Positions 25,500 to 32,981 of a stretch of 64,000 nt of DNA are shown one piece after another. The number at the start of each line of letters is the position of its first letter. Position 1 is the first letter of the stretch. The translations under genes were made by a program, and so were the position numbers. Under the pieces are notes generated by a model. It searched no databases. It was not told the origin of the DNA and was given only the letters and a program-made list of their open reading frames with translations. The DNA is taken from contig NZ_JADFFL010000003.1 in NCBI RefSeq assembly GCF_015222005.1, forward strand, positions 124,001 through 188,000. The letters run 5' to 3'. This stretch comes from Mucilaginibacter myungsuensis. GTDB taxonomy: Bacteria; Bacteroidota; Bacteroidia; Sphingobacteriales; Sphingobacteriaceae.

Positions 25500-26021
25500 A
25501 TGGTCACCATTATAGCGGGTACTAACAGACCCAACAGCAATACACTTAAACTGGCAAAATATTACCAGGACAAACTTAAGGACAAAGGTATGGACGCGCA
25601 ATTACTATCGCTGACGGACCTGCCTGCCGACCTGATGAGCACCGACCTGTACGGCAAGCGCAGCGATGCCTTTAAACCGATACTGGACCAGGTGAATGAG
25701 TCGGATAAGTTCTTGTTCATGATACCTGAGTACAACGGCAGTTTCCCCGGCGTGCTGAAATTATTTATCGATGCCTGCGATTTCCCGCATAGCTTTTACG
25801 ACAAAAAGGCGGCGCTGGTTGGCCTGTCGTCGGGCAAGTATGGTAATATCCGCGGGGTTGAGCATTTTAACGGCGTTTGCGGGTATCTGCACATGCACGT
25901 GATGCCATTGCGCATCCACATCGCTAACATCCGCCAGGAACTGGATACCGAAGCTAAATTACACCTGCCAGACACCATCAAATTTACCGATGAACAGATC
26001 GAAAAATTCATCAGGTTTTAA
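25500..26021 (+). CDS. NADPH-dependent FMN reductase family protein
   Basis: A 173-residue flavodoxin-like protein. The FMN phosphate-binding loop GTNRPNSNTLKLA is at residues 7-19, and IPEYNGSFPGVLKLFIDAC near residue 76-94 is the family's flavin-contacting segment. Members reduce FMN, quinones, azo dyes or chromate using NAD(P)H; substrate not assignable. No signal peptide. The start codon directly follows the stutter repeat, and a 59-base gap leads to the next gene on the same strand. Confidence 0.9.
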   Translation: MVTIIAGTNRPNSNTLKLAKYYQDKLKDKGMDAQLLSLTDLPADLMSTDLYGKRSDAFKPILDQVNESDKFLFMIPEYNGSFPGVLKLFIDACDFPHSFYDKKAALVGLSSGKYGNIRGVEHFNGVCGYLHMHVMPLRIHIANIRQELDTEAKLHLPDTIKFTDEQIEKFIRF

Positions 26022-26080
26022 GTCATAAATATTTATACTTGCTCTAACTAATTTTTATCTCATCAACCTTATTATCGCAT

Positions 26081-27373
26081 ATGAGCACTTTTTACAAGAT
26101 CCTGTTACCGATACTGTTATTGGCTACCACAGCCTCGGCCCAACGAAATTTCAGGGATGGCTACATCGTGAACGCAAAAGGCGATACCGCACGCGGCGCT
26201 ATCGACTATCAGAACTGGGAACGCAACCCGACCGTTATCCGGTTTAAAGATGCATCGGGCAAAGTATCAGATCAAACTCCGGCCAACACCAAAGCCTTTT
26301 CTGTAGCGCAGGCTGGCCTGTACCGCACATTTACGGCCAATATCAGTAACGACGTGATCAGGCCGGGCAGGGCCGAGAACCGGCTGGATTCGGTAAAACG
26401 ACCGGCTACCATTTTCCTGAAACTATTGCAGACCGGCAAAAACCTGGACCTGTACGAATATATTGACAAGAACCGCCCCCATTTTATCACCGTTGAAAAA
26501 AAGACCGGCAGACCGCTTGAACTCACTTACCATTTCTTTTATTTCAACGCGGTAGAGAGCCGCATTAACGGCTACCGTAACGATCTGATAGATTATGCCC
26601 AAACCTACAAAGTTTATAACGAGCGCTTTTTAGCCCAAGTTCAGCAAGCCAACTACGAGGCCGCCGATATGATAGCAATGGTCAATATCATAAACGGTGT
26701 AGCATCGAGCAAAGAAGCTGTTTTTGACCAGGTTAAAGCCCAGGCCAAAGCCGAAAAACGAAAAGCCGTAAAAAGTATAGACGAGGGCAGCAGTAAAGTT
26801 GATATTGAACTATTTGCCGGCGCCACCATGAATGTGGGCAACTATAGTTTTACGGGTTTTAATGATCTGGCCGTAGACCCTAAAGCCGTCTCTACCCTAT
26901 TACCTCAATTGGGTTTCGGTGTCGATTTTACCCGCGACCCAAATGTGGCCCGCCTGGTAGTGCGCGTGGAGGTAAGCGCCTTTTCGGGCCAGCTTAAAGC
27001 AGAATCGGCCAATGCGTTAAAAACCGTCGATATGTTCAATATCTCCCTCAGACCCCAATTAACCTATAATCTTTACATCAAAGATCCTATCAAAGTCTTT
27101 ATCAGCTCTGGTTTCATCTTTGGCTTGTCAAATATCAGTAATATGAAATACAGCGTCGTTAACCCTAAATACAATGTCATTAACGGTCAGCAAGATCTTT
27201 TCGACAAGTACGTTGGGATCCCCATACGCGCGGGCGTCCTGATCAACCGACGTGTGGAGATCTATGGCGGTTATATTTTACCGTCAGATATAGAAAATGC
27301 GGGCGCTTTGAGTTATAACGCTACATTATCATTCGTTCAAGCAGGCGTGAATTACCATTTTGGTAAACGATAG
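26081..27373 (+). CDS. Outer-membrane beta-barrel protein of unknown function
   Basis: A 430-residue protein with a signal peptide (residues 1-20, cleavage at TASAQ). Residues 22-140 are a soluble N-terminal part beginning FRDGYIVNAKGDTARGAIDY, a motif I associate with a common, uncharacterised Sphingobacteriaceae family. Residues about 245-430 look like amphipathic beta strands and the chain ends AGVNYHFGKR, close to the aromatic end of an outer-membrane barrel. A role in transport or adhesion cannot be assigned. Single gene followed by a strong terminator. Confidence 0.7.
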   Translation: MSTFYKILLPILLLATTASAQRNFRDGYIVNAKGDTARGAIDYQNWERNPTVIRFKDASGKVSDQTPANTKAFSVAQAGLYRTFTANISNDVIRPGRAENRLDSVKRPATIFLKLLQTGKNLDLYEYIDKNRPHFITVEKKTGRPLELTYHFFYFNAVESRINGYRNDLIDYAQTYKVYNERFLAQVQQANYEAADMIAMVNIINGVASSKEAVFDQVKAQAKAEKRKAVKSIDEGSSKVDIELFAGATMNVGNYSFTGFNDLAVDPKAVSTLLPQLGFGVDFTRDPNVARLVVRVEVSAFSGQLKAESANALKTVDMFNISLRPQLTYNLYIKDPIKVFISSGFIFGLSNISNMKYSVVNPKYNVINGQQDLFDKYVGIPIRAGVLINRRVEIYGGYILPSDIENAGALSYNATLSFVQAGVNYHFGKR

Positions 27374-27392
27374 TATCGACTTGACTGCAAAT

Positions 27393-27431
27393 AAAAAATG
27401 GCTTCCTGCTAACCGGGAAGCCATTTTAGTT
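27393..27431. terminator. Terminator between convergent genes
   Basis: AAAAAATGGCTTCC - TGCTAACC - GGGAAGCCATTTTAG, stem of about 11 bases flanked by A and T tracts; serves the rightward barrel gene and perhaps the leftward DUF3347 gene. Confidence 0.85.
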
Positions 27432-27448
27432 TAACTATATATTCAAGC

Positions 27449-27955
27449 CTATTTAGCCTTGATGGTCTCTTTAACCTCGCCGCACTCGTCCATCTCTTTA
27501 CCGTAGTATGGGTTAGTTATCCGGCTGGTCTGGCTTAACCAATAAGCTTTTTTCATAGGGCAATATTGACGGTAAATGGTCACGTCGTTAGCCTGAGTAG
27601 CTTTGATCAGCGCGTAAAAGTCGTCAGACAAGGTTAGGAAATGCTCGCGTTGCTGATCCATGTCTTTGGCTGTATTGATCTTGGTACCGGTCGTGCTCAG
27701 CTTGTCGGCATACTTGGTCCAAGCCGCCTTTTGCTCTGCATTGAATTTGCTTGCATCAACAGCTTTAACAGCGCTGGTGAAAGCTTTAGCTTGCTCGGTA
27801 GCCGTTTTGGCATTATCGGTCGCTAATGCGTCTTTCATCCCAAAGTAGGCTTTGGTTACGGCGCTTAGCACAGTGCTATCGGCAGCTTTAACTTGTGCGC
27901 CGATGGCGATGAGGAGGGTGATGGTGAGTATTTTTATGGTTTTCATGATGATCAA
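27449..27955 (-). CDS. DUF3347 periplasmic protein, probable copper-binding
   Basis: A 168-residue protein with a signal peptide (about residues 1-23, VKAAD). The helical mature part ends in the DUF3347 signature YCPMKKAYWLSQTSRITNPY followed by YGKEMDECG. The same domain forms the C-terminus of some CusB-type cation efflux adaptors, where Cys, Met and His-like residues bind Cu(I)/Ag(I). Free-standing copies are frequent in Bacteroidota and are thought to be periplasmic metal chaperones. The gap to its right holds a decayed toxin gene whose stop is only ten bases from its start codon. Confidence 0.85.
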   Translation of the reverse strand: MIIMKTIKILTITLLIAIGAQVKAADSTVLSAVTKAYFGMKDALATDNAKTATEQAKAFTSAVKAVDASKFNAEQKAAWTKYADKLSTTGTKINTAKDMDQQREHFLTLSDDFYALIKATQANDVTIYRQYCPMKKAYWLSQTSRITNPYYGKEMDECGEVKETIKAK

Positions 27956-27965
27956 TTATTTTCTT

Positions 27966-28250
27966 TTAATAAAAAGGATCTCGATTAGTATTGACGATCG
28001 ATGTAACATATACAGTATTTGCAGGATCGTCTATCCAAAAGATGATCAGAAACGGAAAAACTCTGAGGGTAGCAGCCCTAAATTGCCCTGGATATCTTAC
28101 TTGATAGTTATATGGAAACTTGCATATCTGTTCCAGATAAATGTCTATCTCCTTATAAAACCTCGAACCTAAACCTATTGCCTACTTTCATAGAAATCGT
28201 AGGAATCGGACATCTCCAACTCCTTCAGCAAACAGTTCTAAATTATACAC
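27966..28250 (-). pseudogene. Decayed ParE/RelE-type toxin
   Basis: Reading leftward from GTG at 28250, three frames together spell a RelE/ParE toxin: YNLELFAEGVGDVRF, then after a +1 shift YDFYESRQ, then after a -1 shift IGLGSRFYKEIDIYLEQICK and onward to FRAATLRVFPFLIIFWIDD and VYVTSIVNTNRDPFY, stop at 27966-27968. The two frameshifts (near 28205 and 28184) destroy the ORF, so no predictor would call it. The C-terminal FxIIFW-(x)n-VYVTSI is the typical toxin core. It overlaps the antitoxin remnant by eight bases, the normal arrangement of this module. Confidence 0.75.
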
Positions 28251-28461
28251 TTTCGTAACGTTTTTTTATTTCTGACCAAGGTCGAGAGGTGGTTTTTCCG
28301 GCCAGGAAATCAGCCTTGCGTCTTAACATTTCCTGCACTTGGGTGTTACTCAAACATATTCTCCGGTTTCAGAGCTGTATTGATAGTTTAAGCTATCCAA
28401 AAAAGCTAATAGTACTTTCTTCTCTGTATCGCTTTGGATGTCTATTTTTAATGTCCTCCAT
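28243..28461 (-). pseudogene. Decayed antitoxin partner
   Basis: From ATG at 28461 the first codons read MEDIK; a +1 shift in the A-run gives KIDIQSDTEKKVLLAFLDSL and NYQYSSETGEYV, and a -1 shift near 28371 gives LSNTQVQEMLRRKADFLAGK and TTSRPWSEIKKRYESV, stop at 28243-28245. The last part (Arg-rich helix followed by SRPWSEIKKRYE) is the toxin-binding tail of the addiction-module antitoxins that precede ParE/RelE toxins in Bacteroidota. A perfect TATATTTG -7 box lies just upstream. Confidence 0.72.
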
Positions 28462-28464
28462 ACA

Positions 28465-28472
28465 CAAATATA
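28465..28472 (-). promoter_or_regulatory. -7 box of the decayed toxin-antitoxin operon
   Basis: TATATTTG on the minus strand, four bases before the antitoxin ATG; exact match to TAnnTTTG. Such a short leader suggests a nearly leaderless transcript. Confidence 0.5.
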
Positions 28473-28499
28473 ACGAATGGTAACTATAAATAGTTCATC

Positions 28500-28943
28500 T
28501 CAAATCGCCACCTTCACCACCAACTTTTTAATAAGCCCATCGCCGATCATTGGCGCATGCACATCGTCTGGGTAAAATATGGCGAACTGGCCCGGTAGCA
28601 GGCTAAAGTACATGTCGGGTCTATCGGTAAAGAAGATCACATCGCGCTCATCATCAAATTTGCCAATGGGTTGGGTACAATCCTGACGGGGTTTCCAGCC
28701 CATGGTCTCGTTACCACGAATGAGTAGTTGTATATCGATATTTTGGTTATGGCACTCAAATTTTTGTACCGTAGCTTCAACGCCAGGGTTTTCGCTAACG
28801 ATCATTTTAACGCCGTCGCTTAACTGGTGTATACCTATCTCTAAAGCTTCCAGATCCTGCGCCTGAAGCCAATCAAAAGCCAAACCAAAATTGCGGTGTA
28901 ATGGAGCGTATTGCGCGCCGTTGCTTAATTTATCTATGATCAT
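28500..28943 (-). CDS. YhcH/YjgK/YiaL family protein
   Basis: A 147-residue DUF386 cupin-like protein. Conserved features: ALEIGIHQLSDGVKMIV near residue 35, FECHNQNIDIQLLIRGNETM near 63, and the metal-binding end GQFAIFYPDDVHAPMIGDG near 117 with PDD.H. Family members (including the EbgC beta-galactosidase subunit) bind metal and accompany sugar-acid and sialic acid catabolism genes. Here it lies just downstream of kdgK, which supports a role in 2-keto-3-deoxygluconate or uronate processing. Confidence 0.88.
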   Translation of the reverse strand: MIIDKLSNGAQYAPLHRNFGLAFDWLQAQDLEALEIGIHQLSDGVKMIVSENPGVEATVQKFECHNQNIDIQLLIRGNETMGWKPRQDCTQPIGKFDDERDVIFFTDRPDMYFSLLPGQFAIFYPDDVHAPMIGDGLIKKLVVKVAI

Positions 28944-29087
28944 TGTTAGTTCATGGTTGATGGATCATCGTTCATGGTAGAAGACATGGTCCGTCAGCTA
29001 GCATTTCTTTAATTATTGCGGTAACTATCTCTCGATCAGAATTTCATATCCATGAACTATCATCCATGAACCATGAACTCGCTAAAC
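28944..29087. repeat. Inverted stutter pair of CATGGTT/AACCATG phrases
   Basis: TTAGTTCATGGTTGATGGATC at 28946-28966 (21 bases including the first T) continues to ATCGTTCATGG near 28977; the inverse TCCATGAACTATCATCCATG runs from 29048 and continues ACCATGAACTCG. A similar short pair is at 568-592. It fills the gap between kdgK and the YhcH gene. Confidence 0.7.
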
Positions 29088-30104
29088 TCAGCGCTGCACT
29101 TTACCGCTCGCGTCGCCTCCCATCAGGGTCAGCACTTCGGCTACTGTAGCGTGGTTGGTATCGCCGGGGATAGTATGCTTTAAAGCAGCCGCCGCTATGC
29201 CGAACTCATTCGCATCTGCTGCCGGCATTCCGGTGATCAGTCCGTAGATCAGTCCGCTGGCGTAGGAGTCGCCGGTACCTACACGGTCAACTATGCGTAC
29301 GTTGTATTGTTTAGCTTGATGGATATCGGTACCATCGTATATCAATGCGCTGATGCTGTTATCGCTGGCGCTATGGCTTTTGCGGATGGTGGATGTGATG
29401 TATTTAAAACCGTATCTGTTCTTCAGATCCTCAAATGCTTTTTTGTAGGCATCCGGGTTAAACTCGCCGTCATTCAACTCGGCGACAGGGAAACCGATGG
29501 TATCATCGGCACCAAGGCAAACATCGGCATACTCGCAAACTTCGGGCATGATCTGCGATGCCTTCTCTTTACTCCACAATTTTTTGCGATAGTTTATATC
29601 TACGCTGATGGTGATGCCTTTGGCTTTAGCGGCCTTCAATGCGGCGAAGGTCAGCTCCGCCCCTTCATCGCTGATGCCGGGGGTAATGCCGCTGGTGTGG
29701 AACCAATCCGCACCGTCAAATATCGCGTCGAAGTCGAACTCATCTACCTGCACCTGACTAATGGCCGAACCGGCTCTGTCATAGATCACTTGCGATGCGC
29801 GTACCCCTGCACCTGTCTCTAAAAAATACAATCCCAACCTATCGCCTCCACGGGCTACGTGTTGGGTATCTACACCAAATTGCCTTAAATGATTGATAGC
29901 TGCCTGCCCTAAAGCGTTGTCAGGCACTTTAGATACAAAGCTGGTCTGCAACCCATAGTTGCTCAACGCCACGGCCACATTAGCTTCGCCACCGCCGTAA
30001 TTGGCCTCAAAAGCATCGGCTTGTACGAAACGCTGATGGCCAGGGGGCGATAAACGCATCATGATCTCGCCAAGGGTGACTATTTTTTTAGGGACGGACG
30101 GCAT
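29088..30104 (-). CDS. kdgK: 2-keto-3-deoxygluconate kinase (PfkB family sugar kinase)
   Basis: A 338-residue ribokinase-family enzyme. N-terminal GEIMMRLSPPGHQRFVQADA matches KdgK; the first PfkB region is FEANYGGGEANVAVAL near residue 32 and the second, DRVGTGDSYASGLIYGLI near 268, contains the catalytic Asp and anion hole GTGDS. It phosphorylates KDG to KDPG with ATP in uronate (pectin/alginate) breakdown. Divergently oriented from eda and the hexuronate transporter, with the shared gap at 30105-30314 holding -7 boxes for both directions. Slightly long C-terminus but otherwise standard. Confidence 0.92.
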   Translation of the reverse strand: MPSVPKKIVTLGEIMMRLSPPGHQRFVQADAFEANYGGGEANVAVALSNYGLQTSFVSKVPDNALGQAAINHLRQFGVDTQHVARGGDRLGLYFLETGAGVRASQVIYDRAGSAISQVQVDEFDFDAIFDGADWFHTSGITPGISDEGAELTFAALKAAKAKGITISVDINYRKKLWSKEKASQIMPEVCEYADVCLGADDTIGFPVAELNDGEFNPDAYKKAFEDLKNRYGFKYITSTIRKSHSASDNSISALIYDGTDIHQAKQYNVRIVDRVGTGDSYASGLIYGLITGMPAADANEFGIAAAALKHTIPGDTNHATVAEVLTLMGGDASGKVQR

Positions 30105-30147
30105 ATTGGTTACAGTATTGATGTGCGCAAGATATAGCCTTGCCGAT

Positions 30148-30155
30148 CAAAAATA
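30148..30155 (-). promoter_or_regulatory. -7 box before kdgK
   Basis: TATTTTTG on the minus strand, 44 bases before the kdgK ATG at 30104, is a full TAnnTTTG match. No TTTG lies 19 bases upstream, so the promoter is weak or activator-dependent. Confidence 0.35.
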
Positions 30156-30208
30156 CATTTATCGGCACCTAATTTCCTAAGCATCGGCAAAAAACAATAT
30201 CGGGAACG

Positions 30209-30239
30209 TTTGCATGGATTTCTTTTAGCTTTAATATAG
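30209..30239 (+). promoter_or_regulatory. Possible promoter before eda
   Basis: TTTG at 30209-30212, then 19 bases, then TAATATAG at 30232-30239, a partial -7 match. It lies 76 bases before the ATG chosen for eda. The in-frame ATG at 30240 would fall on the predicted transcription start, which argues against using it. Confidence 0.3.
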
Positions 30240-30314
30240 ATGGCGGTAATGCTATTGTGCTTTTTCTTTCTACATTTAAGCCTAAGTAAACCTGAGAGAA
30301 CCCATTCTCCTGCT

Positions 30315-30977
30315 ATGACCGACAAAAAAGAGACGATACTGAAACTGATCCCGCAACAGGGTATGCTGCCGCTATACTTTAATAAAGATGCGGACATTAG
30401 CATTGGCATTTTGCACGCGCTGTACGCCGCCGGGATCAAGACCATTGAATACACCAACCGCGGCGAACAAGCCCTGCAAAACTTTGCCCGACTGCGTGAG
30501 ATATGCGACAAGGAATTAGGCGGCATGTACCTCGGCGTCGGCACCATTAAAACCGCAGCACAAGCGCAAGCTTTTGTAGATGCCGGTGCCGATTACATCA
30601 TTAGTCCGGGATTAGTAGAGGAGGTGATACCCGTTGCCGATAAAGCAGGTTTACTGTGGATACCAGGTGCGATGACCGCTACCGAGATAATCCGAGCTGA
30701 GAATTTGGGAGCTAAACTGGTAAAACTGTTCCCCGGTAATTTGTTGGGCCCGGGCTTTATGTCGGCCATTAAGGAACTGTTCCCTGTGATGTTGTTTATG
30801 CCTACGGGGGGCGTGGAACTTTCTGCCGATAACCTTGGCGGCTGGTTCAAAGCCGGGGTTTGCGCCGTGGGGATGGGCAGCAAACTGATCACTAAAGATG
30901 TGATGGAAAACAAAAAATATAACGAACTTACCGCCGCTACCATCGAAGCGCTCGCCATTGTGAACGCCAACCGATAG
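30315..30977 (+). CDS. eda: Bifunctional KDPG / 4-hydroxy-2-oxoglutarate aldolase
   Basis: A 220-residue class I aldolase counted from ATG 30315 (MTDKKETILKLIPQQGMLPL). The longer reading from 30240 would add a hydrophobic stretch with no family counterpart. The catalytic Glu lies in TIEYTNRGEQA near residue 41 and the Schiff-base Lys in LVKLFPGNLLGPGF near residue 135. It splits KDPG to pyruvate and glyceraldehyde 3-phosphate. It precedes the hexuronate transporter gene by 44 bases on the same strand and faces kdgK, so the two steps after KDG formation are encoded side by side. Confidence 0.92.
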   Translation: MTDKKETILKLIPQQGMLPLYFNKDADISIGILHALYAAGIKTIEYTNRGEQALQNFARLREICDKELGGMYLGVGTIKTAAQAQAFVDAGADYIISPGLVEEVIPVADKAGLLWIPGAMTATEIIRAENLGAKLVKLFPGNLLGPGFMSAIKELFPVMLFMPTGGVELSADNLGGWFKAGVCAVGMGSKLITKDVMENKKYNELTAATIEALAIVNANR

Positions 30978-31021
30978 TACGGCCCGATACCAATTTTTAC
31001 CAATTATAGCCCATTAGAGAG

Positions 31022-32386
31022 ATGACCGTAACCAAAGTCGGCAGTTACCGCTGGACCATTTGTGCCCTTATTTTCTTTGCCACCACCATCAATTATCTTG
31101 ACAGGCAGGTACTTAGCTTATTAAAACCCACCTTAGAAGAGAAATTTGGCTGGAGCAATTCCGACTATGCCGACATCGCCTCGGTATTCCAACTCACCTA
31201 CGCCATTGCCCTGCTGTTTGCCGGACGCATAGTTGACAAGCTGGGTACTAAAAAAGGCTATGCCTGGGCTATCGTAATATGGTCGATAGGTGCGATCATC
31301 CATGCGCTGGCCATCCCTATTGGCGAAAAGCTGAATATGATCTTGGGTATTGTAGGTATCGCAGCTATGCCAGTCTCCATTCTTGGCTTCATGTTTTCGC
31401 GGGCGATATTGGGCTTGGGCGAAGCCGGTAACTTCCCGGCCGCCATCAAAGCCACGGCCGAATATTTCCCTAAAAAAGAGCGTTCTTTCGCTACCGGCAT
31501 ATTCAATTCGGGTACTAATGTGGGCGCTATCCTTGCACCGCTATCCGTACCATGGATAGCTACAAACTGGGGTTGGGAGGCTGCGTTCTTAGTGATCGGC
31601 GCCATCGGCTTTTTATGGCTCATCTTTTGGCAGATCATGTACCAACGCCCTGACCAGCAGCCCCGTTTAAGCAAAGCCGAACTGGATTACATCAACAGCG
31701 ACCAGGAAGACCATAAAGCACCCGTAGCGGCCGGTGGCGACGAAAAGGTATCGTGGAGCAAACTCCTCACCTATCGCCAAACATGGGCGTTTACCTTTGG
31801 CAAATTTATGACCGACGGCGTATGGTGGTTCTTCCTGTTCTGGCTGCCGGCTTATTTGAAAGATCAATATCACATCACCGGCCTGGCCGTACAAGGCCCG
31901 CTGACGGTATTGTACAGTATGACCATGTTCGGTAGTATCGGCGGCGGTTGGTTCCCTGCATACTTTATCAAAAAAGGCTATGCCGCTTACGACGGCCGTA
32001 TGAAAGCTATGCTCATGATCGCCTTCTTCCCGTTGGTGGTACTGGCAGCGCAGCCCTTGGGTTCGATATCCTACTGGCTACCCGTTATACTGATCGGTGT
32101 GGGCGCATCAGCACACCAGGCTTGGTCGGCCAATATATTCACCACCGTGTCGGACATGTTCCCTAAACGGGCCGTAGGTTCGGTAGTGGGTATTGGCGGC
32201 ATGGCAGGCGGTTTAGGCGGTGTACTGGTGACCAAAGTGGGTGGCTACCTGTTCGACCATTACAAAGCCCTTGGCCATATCGAGACAGGCTATACCATCA
32301 TGTTCACTTTTTGCGCGGTAGCTTATCTGATCGCCTGGACAGTGATGAAGACCTTGGTGCCGAAGTATAAGTTGGTAGAGTTGTAG
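31022..32386 (+). CDS. MFS transporter, hexuronate (ExuT/anion:cation symporter) type
   Basis: A 454-residue MFS protein with twelve predicted membrane segments. The N-terminus RWTICALIFFATTINYLDRQ is the signature of the ACS subfamily (ExuT, GudP, NanT-like), followed by FAGRIVDKLGTKKGY (motif A) near residue 66 and RAILGLGEAGNFPAAIKATAE near 128. Such proteins import glucuronate, galacturonate or related sugar acids with protons. Its place after eda and opposite kdgK supports import of a uronate or KDG-yielding acid. The N-terminal four-helix loop is a little longer than usual (residues 95-115). Confidence 0.9.
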   Translation: MTVTKVGSYRWTICALIFFATTINYLDRQVLSLLKPTLEEKFGWSNSDYADIASVFQLTYAIALLFAGRIVDKLGTKKGYAWAIVIWSIGAIIHALAIPIGEKLNMILGIVGIAAMPVSILGFMFSRAILGLGEAGNFPAAIKATAEYFPKKERSFATGIFNSGTNVGAILAPLSVPWIATNWGWEAAFLVIGAIGFLWLIFWQIMYQRPDQQPRLSKAELDYINSDQEDHKAPVAAGGDEKVSWSKLLTYRQTWAFTFGKFMTDGVWWFFLFWLPAYLKDQYHITGLAVQGPLTVLYSMTMFGSIGGGWFPAYFIKKGYAAYDGRMKAMLMIAFFPLVVLAAQPLGSISYWLPVILIGVGASAHQAWSANIFTTVSDMFPKRAVGSVVGIGGMAGGLGGVLVTKVGGYLFDHYKALGHIETGYTIMFTFCAVAYLIAWTVMKTLVPKYKLVEL

Positions 32387-32409
32387 GGATTAAATAATTA
32401 CTGTTCACA

Positions 32410-32667
32410 ATGCGAAATTTGGAAACCGTCGCACAAAATGTAGGTTCAAAGCAAGACTTTATCAATTTTGTACAAGCGTTAATAGAAGATCTTAAGACCA
32501 ATTCAAATAATTGGACAAATGTCACATTAGAAGGGTATTTGGAGGGAATGAAAAGCTGGACCGAAGATATGGATGGTTACTACTTAAACAACGGATTACC
32601 AGCGCCATCTCGAGTAGCGTGGCAGATAATAGCCGATATCTTAATGGGAGCAAAAATATACGAGTGA
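32410..32667 (+). CDS. Small DUF7660-like protein
   Basis: An 85-residue cytoplasmic protein. The pattern DFINFVQALIEDLKTN, then W-N-LEGYLEGMKSWTEDMDGYYL and WQIIADILMGAKIYE fits a small helical family I know as DUF7660; function unknown, with members often found as lone genes or near polymorphic-toxin loci, where some act as immunity proteins. It starts 23 bases after the transporter gene, so it may be co-transcribed with it. The family call rests on pattern memory. Confidence 0.6.
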   Translation: MRNLETVAQNVGSKQDFINFVQALIEDLKTNSNNWTNVTLEGYLEGMKSWTEDMDGYYLNNGLPAPSRVAWQIIADILMGAKIYE

Positions 32668-32981
32668 TGTATCAACTTAGGCCCAAAAGCAGATACACGC
32701 CACAGGCGTGCGCCAGCTTGAGAATTACATCTTTATTACACAACTAATTAGTTATCAATAAATTAATTTTATAGATGTGTGAATTTTGTTAACCTTTGTA
32801 AACTTTCGTTATAGTTCAGACCCTTGCGCGAGGTACTGTCATAAATAACAAGCCGGCATAGCACCCCAATGAAATGTCTGCAATTTTTATGACAAACTTG
32901 CATGATGGGGGCCTCGCAACAAGTCCGGTACGACCTACTGATCACCGGTTACTGATTACCTGTTACTGATCAACCGACTAA
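32668..32981. other. Intergenic region between convergent genes
   Basis: No gene seen. It contains CACGCC/GGCGTG (about 32696-32710), a pair of perfect 9-base inverted arms TGTCATAAA (32837-32845) and TTTATGACA (32886-32894) enclosing 40 bases, and a GATCACCGGTTACTGATTAC-like stutter (32940-32990) that runs into the 3' end of alaS. Confidence 0.6.

Noticed and set aside
27852..28172. 106-codon rightward ORF across the toxin remnant
   Set aside because: Antisense shadow of the DUF3347 gene and the decayed toxin; the minus strand carries the real signal.
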